NCBI RefSeq assembly: GCF_028823535.1
Contig: NZ_JAQIYM010000001.1
Span: forward strand, 124,001 to 188,000
Direction: 5' to 3'
DNA length: 64,000 bases
DNA from: Pseudomonas serbica
Lineage (GTDB): Bacteria; Pseudomonadota; Gammaproteobacteria; Pseudomonadales; Pseudomonadaceae
The notes under the pieces are model-generated. The model was given only the letters and a program-made list of their open reading frames with translations. It did not search any database and was not told the origin of the DNA. This document shows positions 46,310 through 56,666 of this stretch, piece by piece. How positions within the stretch are numbered: position 1 is the first letter of the stretch; each line of letters begins with the position of its first letter. Made by a program: the position numbers and the translations under genes.

Positions 46310-48433
46310 TCAGCCGGTCAGCGCGCCCCAGTCGAAGGGCTGCACAAAGAGCCCGGTGTCTTCGGCCATCATCGGCCGCGCCACCAGGAAACCTTGCACA
46401 TACTCACAGCCATTGGCTTGCAGCCACTGGTATTGCGCCAGGGTTTCGACCCCTTCGGCAACCACCAGCATCCCGTACTCCTTGCACAGGTCGATCACAT
46501 TGCGCACCAGGGCGGCGTCCCTGGAGGAATCCGGAAGCCGGCTGATCAGATGGCGATCGAGCTTGAGCGTATCCAGTTCCAGGTCGCGCAAATGAGACAG
46601 CGAACACGGGCCGGAACCGAAGTCGTCCAGCGCCACCCGGACCCCAAGATTGCGCAGTAAACGCAGCTGCTTCCGGGTTTCCTCCGGGTTATGCATCAAG
46701 GCCTCTTCCGTCACCTCGACCTCCAGGTGACGCGACTGCAAACCATGCCGCTCCAGTACCTGGCGCAACTCGGTGACCAGATGGGGCATGGCAAACTGTG
46801 TGCTGCTCAAGCTGACACCCACCACCAGGTCCTCGGCAAACAGCGCCTCCCAAGCTTTGCGCTGCCCGGCACTGCGTTGGTAGATCCAGCTGCCCAGGCG
46901 ACTGATCAACCGTGCCTCTTCCAGCAGCGGCAAAAACAACCCTGGGGGCACGTCGCCGACGCTCGGGTGCTGCCAGCGCAGCAACGCCTCGAATCCACGA
47001 AGCCGCCCATCGGCAACAGCCACCTGAGGCTGATACACAAGATTGAAATCACGATTCTCGATGGCCGTGCGCACGCTTTCCTCGAGCATCAGTCGCGAGC
47101 GAGCCCGGCCGTTCATTTCGTGGTCGTAGAACCGATACTGCTGGCGGCCGGCGCGCTTGGCTTCGTACATGGCGATGTCGGACGCGCGCATCAAGCCATC
47201 GAGGTTGGCGCCGCAATCGGGGAACGTGGCAATGCCGATGCTGGCGCCGAGGGCGATATCCAGACCGTCGATTTGCTGGCAGACCGACACCCGTTCGATG
47301 AGTTTTTCCGCAATCTTCGCCGCCTGCTCGGGAAACTCCAGGTCCAGTAAGGCCGTGAATTCATCTCCCCCCATGCGTGCCAGGATGTCAAATGGACGCA
47401 GGCAGGCCTTCAACTGTTCGGACACCCAACGCAATACGCGATCGCCGGCATCGTGACCGAGCGAATCGTTGACCCGCTTGAAGCCATCCAGGTCGAGGTA
47501 CAACAGGACCCAGGCACTGTCCGAACGTTCGCCTCGCAACAGGAGGTTTTCCACAGTCTGGTAAAAGCCACGGCGGTTCAGCAACCCGGTCAGCGGATCG
47601 GTGACCGCCTGGAATTCGAGTTGCTGATGCAGGTGGCGCACCACCGACATGTCCAGCACTGTCACCACCATCGCATGTTGTTCCGTAGGCAGTGGGGCGC
47701 AGGACAGCGCCACGGGCACCTGTTGCCCCGGGGCGGTACGCAGCAATGCATCGTGCAGGCGCAAGGTCTCGCCGCGTTTGTACCCGTTCAACAGGTCAGA
47801 ATCGGCCCAGACCGGAATGTGCGGTTTTTGCAGGAAATCCAGGAACTCCTTGCCCTGCAGCTCCTGCACCGTGGCATTGAGCAGTCGCGACATTGCCGGG
47901 TTGGCAAAGCGCACCAGACCGTCCTCACCGACCACCAGGATGCCCTCGGCGGCGTTTTCCAGCACCGAGGCATTGAACGCGCGAGCGACCTCCAGGTCAT
48001 GACTCAGGCGCTGCAATGCCCGGCGATTGCGCTGGTGCTCGAGCAGCGCCTGGACCTTGGGCTTGAGGATCTGTGGGTCGAAGGGTTTGAACAGATAATC
48101 CACCGCGCCACTGGCATACCCCTTGATCACGGCATCCTGGGACTGTTCGTTGGCGGTCAGGAAAATGATCGGTGTCAGGTGCGTACGCTGGCTGCCACGC
48201 ATCAAGCGCGCCACTTCAAAACCGTCCATGCCCGGCATTTGCACATCAAGCAGCACCAGGTCGACATCGTATTCAAGCAACAACCCGAGCGCCTCGAAAC
48301 CGGAGGCAGCGGTGATGACCTGCCAATCCTGGCGCTGCAGCAATGCACGCATGCTGACCAGGTTTTCAGGGTAATCATCGACGATCAACAGGGTTGAATG
48401 GCCTTCAGCTGGCATTGGGTGCGCGCATTCCAT
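46310..48433 (-). CDS. REC-PAS-GGDEF-EAL response regulator (cyclic-di-GMP enzyme)
   Basis: The 707-residue protein has a receiver domain (Asp63 in LVLLDVQMPGMDGF, Lys116 in FKPFDP), a PAS domain (about 150-265), a diguanylate cyclase domain with intact GGDEF (355-359) and the inhibitory RxxD site RPFD (346-349), and an EAL domain starting FEALLRW (481-487) with later EVTEEAL and DDFGSG. Both enzymatic signatures look intact, so it could make or break cyclic-di-GMP, with the receiver as switch. No cognate histidine kinase gene is adjacent. The start could also be at Met7. Confidence 0.93.
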   Translation of the reverse strand: MECAHPMPAEGHSTLLIVDDYPENLVSMRALLQRQDWQVITAASGFEALGLLLEYDVDLVLLDVQMPGMDGFEVARLMRGSQRTHLTPIIFLTANEQSQDAVIKGYASGAVDYLFKPFDPQILKPKVQALLEHQRNRRALQRLSHDLEVARAFNASVLENAAEGILVVGEDGLVRFANPAMSRLLNATVQELQGKEFLDFLQKPHIPVWADSDLLNGYKRGETLRLHDALLRTAPGQQVPVALSCAPLPTEQHAMVVTVLDMSVVRHLHQQLEFQAVTDPLTGLLNRRGFYQTVENLLLRGERSDSAWVLLYLDLDGFKRVNDSLGHDAGDRVLRWVSEQLKACLRPFDILARMGGDEFTALLDLEFPEQAAKIAEKLIERVSVCQQIDGLDIALGASIGIATFPDCGANLDGLMRASDIAMYEAKRAGRQQYRFYDHEMNGRARSRLMLEESVRTAIENRDFNLVYQPQVAVADGRLRGFEALLRWQHPSVGDVPPGLFLPLLEEARLISRLGSWIYQRSAGQRKAWEALFAEDLVVGVSLSSTQFAMPHLVTELRQVLERHGLQSRHLEVEVTEEALMHNPEETRKQLRLLRNLGVRVALDDFGSGPCSLSHLRDLELDTLKLDRHLISRLPDSSRDAALVRNVIDLCKEYGMLVVAEGVETLAQYQWLQANGCEYVQGFLVARPMMAEDTGLFVQPFDWGALTG

Positions 48434-48753
48434 GCTGCTTCTCTAGGTCTGGATGTCAGGTCGACTTCGGGTGAAAACCGGACAGATATTGTGCCTTCAC
48501 TCTAGACCGGGATCAGTGAAAGCAGAAGGTGTCAGTGCGCCATCACTCGACCGAAGCGTCATTTGCCGACTAACGGTCGGCCACGCAGCCCGCTAAAATC
48601 GGGCAGGATGGCACTTCGACAGGATGTTGGCGCCAATTAACTGCCCGGCGGGCGTTAACAAAATAGTTCACTACGCTTATAAAGACCGCCCCAAAGGCAC
48701 GTGCTAGAGCGATTGGCACGTTCGTGCAGCATTCATTCGCGGAAGCTTTGACT
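48434..48753. promoter_or_regulatory. Divergent spacer with a near-consensus promoter for the alginate lyase
   Basis: This 320-bp spacer holds TTAACA (48655-48660), a 17-bp gap and TATAAA (48678-48683), five of six matches in each box, about 70 bp before the lyase start. Further left lies the inverted repeat GCCGAC/GTCGGC (48565-48581), possibly an operator or the leader of the GGDEF-EAL gene. Nothing gene-like is seen. Confidence 0.6.
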
Positions 48754-49422
48754 ATGATTGACCTCGCAACCTGGAATCTCAGTGTTCCTGTCGGCAGCCC
48801 GCCATACACTGTTGAAACCTCAAAACTGGTAGACGGTTTCAAGGATCAATACTTCCATTCCGACACGGGCGTTCTGTTTTTCTGGTCGCCAGTGACCGGC
48901 TCGCGCACTGAAAACGCGATTTATCCGCGCACCGAGCTGCGTGAAACCTACAGCAACGGCACGCTGAAAAACTGGTTCTACCCGGACGCCGACAACTTGC
49001 TCCACGCCACCCTGGCGGTGAACCAGGTCCCAAGCTCGGGCAAGATCGTGATCGGGCAGATCCACGCCTATAACAGCCAGAAGCCGATGGTCAAACTCGA
49101 ATACCAATACAAAACCAAAACCGAGACCGGCAACCTCGTCATCAAAGTGCGCATGCACCCCGACGACTCTGAAAGCCGGATCATCACCCTCGCCACCGGG
49201 ATCAAGCTCAATAATGAGTTCAACTACCTCATTCATTTGAGCCCCGGCGGCGCACTGGGCGTCAGCGCCGCGGGTTACCAGTGGGATACCACCATCAGTG
49301 CCACCTGGCGCGACAAACCGCTGTATTTCAAGGCAGGGGCGTACGTTCAGGACAACACCGGATACACCAGTGAGGGCGGACAAGTGACATTCAGCAAGCT
49401 GGATATTGATCACGATAAATAG
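48754..49422 (+). CDS. Alginate lyase, polysaccharide lyase family 7
   Basis: The 222-residue single-domain lyase has all three PL7 motifs: RTELR (59-63), QIH (102-104) and YFKAGAY (191-197). QIH rather than QVH often goes with activity on G-containing alginate. There is no signal peptide, so either export is non-classical or it acts after cell lysis; some short PL7 enzymes of Pseudomonas share this. A terminator lies just after the stop. It does not sit with other alginate genes. Confidence 0.92.
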   Translation: MIDLATWNLSVPVGSPPYTVETSKLVDGFKDQYFHSDTGVLFFWSPVTGSRTENAIYPRTELRETYSNGTLKNWFYPDADNLLHATLAVNQVPSSGKIVIGQIHAYNSQKPMVKLEYQYKTKTETGNLVIKVRMHPDDSESRIITLATGIKLNNEFNYLIHLSPGGALGVSAAGYQWDTTISATWRDKPLYFKAGAYVQDNTGYTSEGGQVTFSKLDIDHDK

Positions 49423-49447
49423 TGATCCCTATCCGGGTCCCTGCCCC

Positions 49448-49475
49448 ACAAAAACCCGCCGCCAGGCGGGTTTTT
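49448..49475 (+). terminator. Rho-independent terminator of the alginate lyase gene
   Basis: AAAAACCCGCC and GGCGGGTTTTT pair around a short GCCA loop, about 25 bases after the stop; the symmetrical A/T flanks allow action on both strands. Confidence 0.9.
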
Positions 49476-49544
49476 CATATAATTCAAAACGACAAATGCT
49501 TATTACCCATCATTGTTACCCACATAACAATATCGAATAAACAA

Positions 49545-49560
49545 CTGTCATTTATGACAG
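49545..49560. promoter_or_regulatory. Palindrome upstream of the orphan gene
   Basis: CTGTCAT-TT-ATGACAG has perfect 7-bp arms about 90 bp before the orphan gene start in an AT-rich stretch; an operator-like site with unknown binder. Confidence 0.45.
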
Positions 49561-49652
49561 GTGAATATTCGCCACGCCGAATTTATTCTTCATCGGCAAC
49601 CCAACACATAGCTCTCCCTTGACGCCAGATCAAAGCAAAGGAATAAGACTCC

Positions 49653-50036
49653 ATGAGTGCTAAGGAAGAGATCAACATGCTGGGATATATCACTGCCGCG
49701 TATAGCGCCACTGATAAAGCCGGAACTTCTTACGAATTGAATATCACTTCCAGCATCGACAGAAGTGGCGCCATGACAGGTACGTTACGTATTGGCGTTA
49801 TTGACTACGTATTGGTCGGGGACTATCGGTTCAGAAATGCGAACGGCGTTCAAACCGACATCTACTTTGCCGGGTCAAACACCCGTGACCATAACGCACG
49901 CTCTGGTTACTTTATTCTCGAAGCCATTAATCGACGTTATGAGTCACTCAAGGGAAAACGCGTCTATAGCGATCCTCATACTCAGGCGCTCTACGTAGTC
50001 GATATAGAATTTTTCAGAAATACCGCTCTTCAATAA
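49653..50036 (+). CDS. Orphan hypothetical protein in an AT-rich insert
   Basis: The 127-residue protein is not recognised. It appears beta-rich (ELNITSSIDRSGAMTGTLRIGVIDYVLVGDYRF...YVVDIEFFRN), without signal peptide, membrane segment or Cys. The pattern of alternating hydrophobic residues suggests a small beta-barrel or sandwich. GC content is visibly lower than in the neighbours, and codons such as AAT, TAT and ATT are frequent, which suggests transfer. A start at Met9 is possible. It is framed by terminators on both sides and shares its downstream terminator with fba. Confidence 0.7.
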   Translation: MSAKEEINMLGYITAAYSATDKAGTSYELNITSSIDRSGAMTGTLRIGVIDYVLVGDYRFRNANGVQTDIYFAGSNTRDHNARSGYFILEAINRRYESLKGKRVYSDPHTQALYVVDIEFFRNTALQ

Positions 50037-50063
50037 AAAAACCCGCCTAATGGCGGGTTTTTT
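50034..50063. terminator. Bidirectional terminator between the orphan gene and the aldolase gene
   Basis: AAAAAAACCCGCC and GGCGGGTTTTTT pair around TAAT. It serves the orphan gene from the left and the aldolase gene from the right. Confidence 0.92.
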
Positions 50064-50079
50064 ATCAAGCACCTGAGGC

Positions 50080-51144
50080 TTAGTTGACCTTGGCGTTCAA
50101 CTCACCTTTGAGGTAGCGCTGGAACATCGCTTCCAGGGAGATCGGCTTGATCTTCGAAGCGTTGCCTGCGGTACCGAAGGCTTCGTAACGGGCAATGCAC
50201 ACGTCGCGCATGGCAGTCACGGTGGCGCCGAAGAATTTACGTGGGTCGAATTCGCTCGGGTTGGTGGCCATCAGGCGACGCATGGCGCCGGTGGATGCCA
50301 GACGCAGGTCGGTGTCGATGTTGACCTTGCGCACGCCGTGCTTGATGCCCTCGACGATTTCTTCAACCGGTACGCCGTAGGTTTCTTTAATGTCGCCGCC
50401 GTACTGGTTGATGATCGCCAGCCACTCTTGCGGAACCGAAGACGAACCGTGCATGACCAGGTGAGTGTTCGGAATGCGCTTGTGGATCTCTTTGATACGG
50501 TCGATCGCCAACACGTCGCCGGTAGGCGGCTTGGTGAACTTGTAGGCGCCGTGGCTGGTGCCGATGGCGATGGCCAGGGCATCCACTTGAGTGCGCTTGA
50601 CGAAGTCAGCGGCTTCTTCAGGGTCGGTCAGCATCTGGCTGTGATCCAGGACGCCTTCGGCGCCGATGCCGTCTTCTTCACCGGCCATGCCGGTTTCCAG
50701 CGAACCCAGGCAGCCCAATTCGCCTTCTACCGATACGCCGCAGGCGTGAGCCATGGCCACGGTTTGTTGGGTGACGCGTACGTTGTAGTCGTAGTCGGTC
50801 GGGGTCTTGCCGTCTTCGCCCAGGGAACCGTCCATCATTACCGAGCTGAAGCCCAGCTGGATGGAACGCTGGCAGACGTCAGGGCTGGTGCCGTGGTCCT
50901 GGTGCATGCACACCGGGATATGCGGGAATTCTTCGATTGCCGCCAGGATCAGGTGACGCAGGAACGGTGCGCCAGCGTATTTGCGAGCACCGGCCGAAGC
51001 CTGGACGATCACCGGGGAGTCAGTCTTGTCAGCGGCTTCCATGATGGCGCGCATCTGCTCAAGGTTGTTGACGTTGAAGGCTGGAACGCCGTAGCCGAAC
51101 TCGGCTGCGTGGTCCAACATCTGGCGCATGCTGATAAGTGCCAT
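50080..51144 (-). CDS. fba: Class II fructose-1,6-bisphosphate aldolase
   Basis: The 354-residue zinc enzyme cleaves fructose bisphosphate, or runs the reverse in gluconeogenesis, the usual direction in Pseudomonas. The zinc and active-site segments are [42 protein letters not shown] and [13 protein letters not shown]. It has the class IIB length. GGGAGAGAAACAC precedes the start. It lies in the same region and orientation as pgk, epd and tkt but separated by two lipoprotein genes. Confidence 0.97.
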   Translation of the reverse strand: MALISMRQMLDHAAEFGYGVPAFNVNNLEQMRAIMEAADKTDSPVIVQASAGARKYAGAPFLRHLILAAIEEFPHIPVCMHQDHGTSPDVCQRSIQLGFSSVMMDGSLGEDGKTPTDYDYNVRVTQQTVAMAHACGVSVEGELGCLGSLETGMAGEEDGIGAEGVLDHSQMLTDPEEAADFVKRTQVDALAIAIGTSHGAYKFTKPPTGDVLAIDRIKEIHKRIPNTHLVMHGSSSVPQEWLAIINQYGGDIKETYGVPVEEIVEGIKHGVRKVNIDTDLRLASTGAMRRLMATNPSEFDPRKFFGATVTAMRDVCIARYEAFGTAGNASKIKPISLEAMFQRYLKGELNAKVN

Positions 51145-51281
51145 TGTGTGTTTCTCTCCCGGTTTGGGTCGTTAATCGTGCCAGCCTGCCGTAGCGGCGG
51201 CGGCTATTCAAGTTATTGCAGATCGGGGGTTGGTCCGGGCTGCGAATTCGGTGGAGCAAAATCTCAAGAACTACAGAGAAC

Positions 51282-51373
51282 CCTGTGGGAGCAGGCTTGC
51301 TCGCGAATGCGATTTAACATCCAGCATCAATGCAAGCTGAACCACCGCTTTCGCGAGCAAGCCCGCTCCCACA
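51282..51373. repeat. REP inverted pair
   Basis: Opposed REP copies about 50 bases apart, between fba and the MliC-like gene. Confidence 0.9.
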
Positions 51374-51393
51374 TCAGGTCCGTGGTATGTCAG

Positions 51394-51726
51394 TTACAGC
51401 GCCTTACAGCCACGGCCAATCAAATCATTGGTGGCGACCCAGTAGACCAGGCCTTCCTCACCTTTTATGTGAAACGCCAGCATGTTGTCGCTGTACAGCG
51501 AACCCGACGCGCCCGGTTCCTGCTTCAGGCGATGGACCTGATCGGCCCCGCCCAGGCGCACGTCGACCTCGTTGCGGCTGTCGTCGGTGTAGCGCCAGAC
51601 CACTTTGGCCTGGCTGTCGCAGACCCAGGTGGTCCAGTCATCCGCCGGGGTGGACGACTGGAACGGGTTCCAGTTGGCGCACCCGCCCAGCACTGCCAGC
51701 GCCGTGATGGCGATAAAACCTTTCAT
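51394..51726 (-). CDS. MliC-like lipoprotein, putative c-type lysozyme inhibitor
   Basis: The 110-residue lipoprotein has a signal with lipobox LGGC (MKGFIAITALAVLGGCANW). The MliC domain shows DDWTTWVCDSQAKVVWRYTDD, the active SGxxY-like ASGSLYSDN and FHIKGEEGLVYW. MliC proteins block host c-type lysozyme from the outer membrane. The start at 51726 is chosen because the lipoprotein signal begins there. It is 56 bp after another small lipoprotein gene. Confidence 0.88.
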   Translation of the reverse strand: MKGFIAITALAVLGGCANWNPFQSSTPADDWTTWVCDSQAKVVWRYTDDSRNEVDVRLGGADQVHRLKQEPGASGSLYSDNMLAFHIKGEEGLVYWVATNDLIGRGCKAL

Positions 51727-51782
51727 CCGTGTCCCTCGACTGACGGCAAACGCCGCCAGCCCTGAGTAAAGAGTCAGACCCG

Positions 51783-52004
51783 TCAAGGACAACCATGTTC
51801 CTTGGTGGGGGCCTGTGTCTCGTATTTGTCCAGGCCATCAGGTCCGGAACGCTTGTTGAGCACCGGGTTGGTTTCCGCCTGCCAGTCGGCCTGGTAGCAA
51901 CCGTTCTTTGGCGCCGACGGTCCGGGGTCCGGCGTGGCTTTGGGATTACTCCCGCAAGCCGCCAGCAATCCCGCGACGATCAACAGCGCTAAGGTCTTGA
52001 CCAT
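51783..52004 (-). CDS. Small lipoprotein of unknown function
   Basis: The 73-residue protein is an evident lipoprotein (MVKTLALLIVAGLLAACGSNP, lipobox LAAC) with a Pro-rich linker and a short domain with two Cys (GCYQADWQAETNPVLNKRSGPDGLDKYETQAPTKEHGC) that may form a disulfide. GGGAG lies seven bases before the ATG at 52004. It is 35 bp after pgk, so it is probably read from the pgk operon. Confidence 0.8.
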   Translation of the reverse strand: MVKTLALLIVAGLLAACGSNPKATPDPGPSAPKNGCYQADWQAETNPVLNKRSGPDGLDKYETQAPTKEHGCP

Positions 52005-52039
52005 TTGAACACTCCCTTGCCTGGTCAAACGGGCGACCC

Positions 52040-53203
52040 TCAGGCCTTCGCCCGGCTTTCCAGGACTTCAACGGCTGGCAACACCTTGCCTTCGACGAAC
52101 TCCAGGAACGCGCCGCCGCCGGTAGAAATGTAGGAGATTTGCTCGGCAACGCCATATTTATCGATGGCCGCCAGGGTGTCGCCGCCGCCAGCAATGGAGA
52201 AAGCCGCGCTGTCCGCGATGGCCTGGGCCAGCACTTTGGTGCCGTTACCGAACTGGTCGAACTCAAACACCCCGACCGGGCCGTTCCACAGGATGGTCTT
52301 CGACGATTTCAGCAGGTCGGCAAAGTTAGCCGCCGTCTGTGGACCAATGTCCAGGATCATGTCGTCAGCGGCTACATCGGCGATCAACTTCACAGTGGCC
52401 GTCGCGCTTTCCGCGAATTCCTTGGCGACCACTACGTCCACTGGCAGCGGCACGCTGACCTTGGCCGCGATGGCGCGAGCGGTGTCCAGCAAGTCCGGCT
52501 CGTACAGGGATTTGCCGACCGGGTGACCTGCAGCCGCCAGGAAGGTGTTGGCGATACCGCCGCCGACGATCAACTGGTCGCAGATCTGGCTCAGGCTGTT
52601 GAGCACATCAAGCTTGGTCGAGACCTTGGAACCGGCCACGATGGCAGCCATCGGCTGGGCCGGAGCGCCGAGCGCCTTGCCCAACGCGTCCAGTTCGGCA
52701 GCCAGCAGCGGGCCTGCAGCAGCAACCTTGGCGAACTTGGCCACGCCATGGGTCGAACCTTCGGCACGGTGCGCGGTGCCGAAGGCGTCCATCACGAACA
52801 CGTCGCACAGGGCCGCATATTGCTTGGCCAGGTCGTCGGCATTCTTCTTCTCGCCTTTGTTGAAGCGAACGTTTTCGAACAGCACGATGTCGCCGGCTTT
52901 CACGTCAACACCGCCCAGGTAATCAGCCACCAGCGGCACTTCGCGACCCAGAGCCTTGCTCAGGTAGTCGGCGACAGGCTTGAGGCTGTTCTCGGCCGAG
53001 AACTCGCCTTCGGTCGGACGGCCAAGGTGCGAGCAGACCATCACGGCCGCGCCTTTTTCCAGGGCCAGCTTGATGGTCGGCAGCGAAGCCAGGATTCGCG
53101 CATCGCTAGTGACAACACCGTCCTTGACTGGGACGTTGAGGTCTTCGCGAATCAGTACGCGCTTACCTTGCAGATCGAGGTCGGACATCTTCAACACGGT
53201 CAT
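52040..53203 (-). CDS. pgk: Phosphoglycerate kinase
   Basis: The 387-residue enzyme transfers phosphate between 1,3-bisphosphoglycerate and [37 protein letters not shown] and the C-terminal [15 protein letters not shown] and [12 protein letters not shown] are family marks. AGGAAAT precedes the chosen ATG at 53203; a longer frame into epd is rejected. It lies 26 bp after epd as part of the epd-pgk operon. Confidence 0.97.
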   Translation of the reverse strand: MTVLKMSDLDLQGKRVLIREDLNVPVKDGVVTSDARILASLPTIKLALEKGAAVMVCSHLGRPTEGEFSAENSLKPVADYLSKALGREVPLVADYLGGVDVKAGDIVLFENVRFNKGEKKNADDLAKQYAALCDVFVMDAFGTAHRAEGSTHGVAKFAKVAAAGPLLAAELDALGKALGAPAQPMAAIVAGSKVSTKLDVLNSLSQICDQLIVGGGIANTFLAAAGHPVGKSLYEPDLLDTARAIAAKVSVPLPVDVVVAKEFAESATATVKLIADVAADDMILDIGPQTAANFADLLKSSKTILWNGPVGVFEFDQFGNGTKVLAQAIADSAAFSIAGGGDTLAAIDKYGVAEQISYISTGGGAFLEFVEGKVLPAVEVLESRAKA

Positions 53204-53229
53204 TGGTCGCATTTCCTGAGTAGCTGTTC

Positions 53230-54285
53230 TTAGAGAGCAGGTTTTGTAGAGGCTGTATGCAGATAGTGTTCCGCAACATCCAGCATTCGGTTGGCAAAAC
53301 CCCATTCGTTGTCGAACCAGGCCAGGATGTTCACCAGCCTTGGGCCGGAAACTCGAGTCTGACTGGCATCGACGATCGCCGAATGTGGGTCGTGGTTGAA
53401 ATCACAGCTTGCATGGGGAAGCTCGGTGTAGGCCAACAGACCTTTGAGCGGGCCGCTAGTAGCCGCCTCGCGCAGGATCCGGTTGACCTCGGCGGCGTCG
53501 GTATCGCTCACGGTCTGCATCGTGATGTCGAGGCAAGACACGTTAACCGTCGGCACACGTACGGCTTTGGCCTGAATTCGCCCGGCAAGTTCCGGCAGCA
53601 GGCGTTCAATGCCACGCGCCAGACCAGTGGACACCGGAATCACCGACTGAAACGCCGAACGGGTGCGGCGCAGGTCTTCGTGATGGTAGGCATCGATCAC
53701 CGGCTGGTCGTTCATGGCCGAATGGATGGTGGTGATCGACACGTACTCAAGACCGATGGCCTGGTCCAGCAGTCGCAACAGCGGCACGCCGCAGTTGGTG
53801 GTGCAGGAGGCGTTGGACACCAGCAGCTCCTCGCCGGTCAGGCAACCCTGGTTCACGCCGTAGACAATGGTGGCGTCGACATCCGCCTCGCTGGCCATCG
53901 GCTGGGAAAACAGCACCCGCGGCGCGCCGGCGTCGAGGAACCGTTGGCCGTCTTCGCGAGTGTGGTAGGCGCCGGAGCATTCCAGCACCAGATCGACGCC
54001 CAACGACGCCCAATCGATGCCTTCGGGAGTGGCACTGCGCAGGACCTTCACGCAATCGCCATTAATATGCAGACAATCGCCATCGACCTTCACTTCACCG
54101 GGAAAACGCCCGTGGGTGGAGTCGAAGCGTGTCAGGTATTCGATACTGGCCATGTCGGCCAGGTCGTTGATCGCGACAATTTCAAACCCGGCCTTTTCGC
54201 CTCGCTCGAACAACGCACGCAAGACGCAACGACCAATCCGGCCGTAGCCGTTGAGTGCAACTTTGTAGGGACGCGGTTGAGGCAT
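53230..54285 (-). CDS. epd: Erythrose-4-phosphate dehydrogenase
   Basis: The 351-residue enzyme is a GAPDH paralogue making 4-phosphoerythronate for pyridoxal phosphate synthesis. Rossmann motif is [11 protein letters not shown] (10-20) and the catalytic Cys161 is in SNASCTTNC. Position between tkt and pgk is the classic Epd context (tkt-epd-pgk), and the sequence is closer to Epd than to glycolytic Gap. A REP pair separates it from tkt. Confidence 0.95.
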   Translation of the reverse strand: MPQPRPYKVALNGYGRIGRCVLRALFERGEKAGFEIVAINDLADMASIEYLTRFDSTHGRFPGEVKVDGDCLHINGDCVKVLRSATPEGIDWASLGVDLVLECSGAYHTREDGQRFLDAGAPRVLFSQPMASEADVDATIVYGVNQGCLTGEELLVSNASCTTNCGVPLLRLLDQAIGLEYVSITTIHSAMNDQPVIDAYHHEDLRRTRSAFQSVIPVSTGLARGIERLLPELAGRIQAKAVRVPTVNVSCLDITMQTVSDTDAAEVNRILREAATSGPLKGLLAYTELPHASCDFNHDPHSAIVDASQTRVSGPRLVNILAWFDNEWGFANRMLDVAEHYLHTASTKPAL

Positions 54286-54335
54286 GGGGTTCTCGATAGA
54301 CGCAGTCAGACGAAATTCTTATGTGCAACTCGCCC

Positions 54336-54427
54336 ACTGTAGGAGCTGGCTTGCCTGCGAATGGGCCCTCAGATTCAACGATGCTGTCGACTGAAAAGAC
54401 GCCTTCGCTGGCAAGCCAGCTCCTAAA
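54336..54427. repeat. REP inverted pair (TGTAGGAGC family) between tkt and epd
   Basis: CTGTAGGAGCTGGCTTGCC and its opposed partner about 45 bases away; it lies within a possible tkt-epd-pgk transcript. Confidence 0.85.
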
Positions 54428-54463
54428 GGGGACGGCGGCGGTGTTGAAACCGCCGCGTTTTGC

Positions 54464-56461
54464 TTAGTCTTCCAGCAGCTCTTCAGCCTGACCCAGGATG
54501 TTTTCCAGGGTGAAGCCGAACTCTTCGAACAAGGCCGGCGCAGGCGCCGACTCGCCGTAGGTGGTCATGCCGATTACGCGACCTTCCAGGCCCACGTACT
54601 TGTACCAGTAGTCGGCGATGGACGCCTCGATGGCGATACGGGCGCTGACCTGCAACGGCAGGACCGATTGCTTGTAGCCGGCGTCCTGAGCATCGAACAC
54701 GCTGGTGCACGGCATGGAAACCACACGCACCTTGCGGCCCTGCTCGGTCAGTTTGTCGAAGGCCTGGACGGCCAGACCCACTTCGGAACCGGTGGCGATC
54801 AGGATCAGCTCAGGCTCGCCTGCACAGTCCTTGAGCACGTAGCCACCGCGGCTGATGTCGGCAATCTGCCCGGCATCACGGGTTTGGTGCTGCAGGTTCT
54901 GACGCGAAAAGATCAGTGCCGAAGGACCGTCTTTACGCTCCAGCGCATACTTCCAGCACACCGCCGATTCAACGGCATCGGCCGGACGCCAGGTGTCGAG
55001 GTTCGGCGTGCAGCGCAGGCTGGCCAGTTGCTCGATTGGCTGGTGAGTCGGGCCGTCTTCGCCCAGACCGATGGAGTCGTGGGTGTAGACGTGGATCACG
55101 CGCTGCTTCATCAGGGCCGACATGCGTACCGCGTTGCGCGCGTATTCCATGAACATCAGGAAGGTCGCGCCGTAAGGCACCAGGCCGCCGTGCAGGGCAA
55201 CGCCGTTCATGATCGCGGTCATGCCGAACTCGCGCACGCCGTAGTACATGTAGTTGCCGCTGGCGTCGTCGGCGGTGACGCCTTTGCAACCTTTCCACAG
55301 GGTCAGGTTGGAACCGGCCAGGTCAGCCGAACCTCCGAGGAACTCAGGCAACAGCGGGCCGAACGCGTTCAGGGCGTTCTGGCTGGCTTTACGGCTGGCA
55401 ATGGTTTCGCCCTTGGCGGCCACTTCGGCGATGTAGGCCGCGGCTTTTTCGCTGAAGTCAGCCGGCAGTTCACCGCTCAGACGACGGATCAGTTCGTTGG
55501 CTTCGGTCGGGAAGGCAGCGGAGTAGGCGGCAAAACGCTGGTCCCATTCGGCTTCGACCGCGCGACCGGCTTCTTTGGCGTCCCACTCGGCGTAGATGTC
55601 GGCCGGGATTTCGAACGGGCCGTGATTCCACTTCAGCGCCGCACGGGTCAGGGCGATTTCCGCGTCTCCCAGCGGAGCGCCGTGGCAGTCTTCCTTGCCT
55701 TGTTTGTTCGGCGAACCGAAGCCGATGGTGGTCTTGCAGCAGATCAGGGTCGGCTGCGGGCTCTTGCGCGCGGTCTCGATCGCGATCTTGATCTCTTCCG
55801 GGTCATGACCGTCGACGTTGCGGATCACTTGCCAGTTGTAGGATTCGAAGCGCTTTGGCGTGTCATCGGTGAACCAGCCTTCGACTTCACCGTCGATGGA
55901 GATGCCGTTGTCATCGTAGAAGGCGATCAGTTTGCCCAGGCCCAGGGTACCGGCCAGGGAGCTGACTTCGTGGGAGATGCCTTCCATCATGCAGCCATCA
56001 CCCAGGAATACGTAGGTGTGGTGGTCGACGATGTTGTGGCCGGGACGGTTGAACTGCGCCGCCATGACTTTTTCAGCCAGGGCGAAGCCCACGGCATTGG
56101 CCAGGCCTTGGCCCAGTGGACCGGTGGTGGTCTCGACGCCTGGGGTATAGCCGAATTCCGGGTGACCCGGGGTACGGCTGTGCAGTTGGCGGAACTGTTT
56201 CAGGTCATCGATCGACAGGTCGTAGCCGGTCAGGTGCAGCAACGAGTAGATCAGCATCGAGCCGTGACCATTGGACAGCACGAAGCGGTCACGGTCGGCG
56301 AACGATGGATTGCTCGGGTTGTGCTTGAGGTAGTCGCGCCAAAGCACCTCGGCGATATCCGCCATACCCATAGGGGCACCGGGATGGCCGCTGTTGGCTT
56401 TTTGCACGGCATCCATGCTGAGGGCACGAATGGCGTTGGCACGCTCACGACGGCTAGGCAT
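54464..56461 (-). CDS. tktA: Transketolase
   Basis: The 665-residue thiamine-diphosphate enzyme works in the pentose phosphate pathway. The thiamine motif is [32 protein letters not shown], and HTHDS-like [20 protein letters not shown] is the active-site loop. Length is typical. It supplies erythrose-4-phosphate, the substrate of the next gene product Epd. The ATG at 56461 follows AGGAGAAC; a 21-codon extension is rejected. Confidence 0.97.
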   Translation of the reverse strand: MPSRRERANAIRALSMDAVQKANSGHPGAPMGMADIAEVLWRDYLKHNPSNPSFADRDRFVLSNGHGSMLIYSLLHLTGYDLSIDDLKQFRQLHSRTPGHPEFGYTPGVETTTGPLGQGLANAVGFALAEKVMAAQFNRPGHNIVDHHTYVFLGDGCMMEGISHEVSSLAGTLGLGKLIAFYDDNGISIDGEVEGWFTDDTPKRFESYNWQVIRNVDGHDPEEIKIAIETARKSPQPTLICCKTTIGFGSPNKQGKEDCHGAPLGDAEIALTRAALKWNHGPFEIPADIYAEWDAKEAGRAVEAEWDQRFAAYSAAFPTEANELIRRLSGELPADFSEKAAAYIAEVAAKGETIASRKASQNALNAFGPLLPEFLGGSADLAGSNLTLWKGCKGVTADDASGNYMYYGVREFGMTAIMNGVALHGGLVPYGATFLMFMEYARNAVRMSALMKQRVIHVYTHDSIGLGEDGPTHQPIEQLASLRCTPNLDTWRPADAVESAVCWKYALERKDGPSALIFSRQNLQHQTRDAGQIADISRGGYVLKDCAGEPELILIATGSEVGLAVQAFDKLTEQGRKVRVVSMPCTSVFDAQDAGYKQSVLPLQVSARIAIEASIADYWYKYVGLEGRVIGMTTYGESAPAPALFEEFGFTLENILGQAEELLED

Positions 56462-56666
56462 CGCTGTTCTCCTGCGGGTTCTGAATCGAGAGTGATAAAA
56501 ATGAAACGGAAAAAAGGCGAGCATTTTCCCTCACACGGACGCCTCGGGGCAATGACAGAAAGTCATCTGGAGGCGTTTTTCCCATGCTTGTTGACGGAAT
56601 AGACGGGTGAAACCTTTCCGCTCTTGGTTTGTAGAGTTAACCAGTTCGTGAGAAGTGCCATCTATC

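Noticed and set aside
48724..48753. A longer start for the alginate lyase that might add a leader
   Set aside because: The ten added residues are polar and do not make a signal peptide; the ATG at 48754 has a GGAAG upstream.
54668..56602. A 644-codon open frame antisense to transketolase
   Set aside because: It covers tkt on the opposite strand and owes its length to codon bias of that gene.
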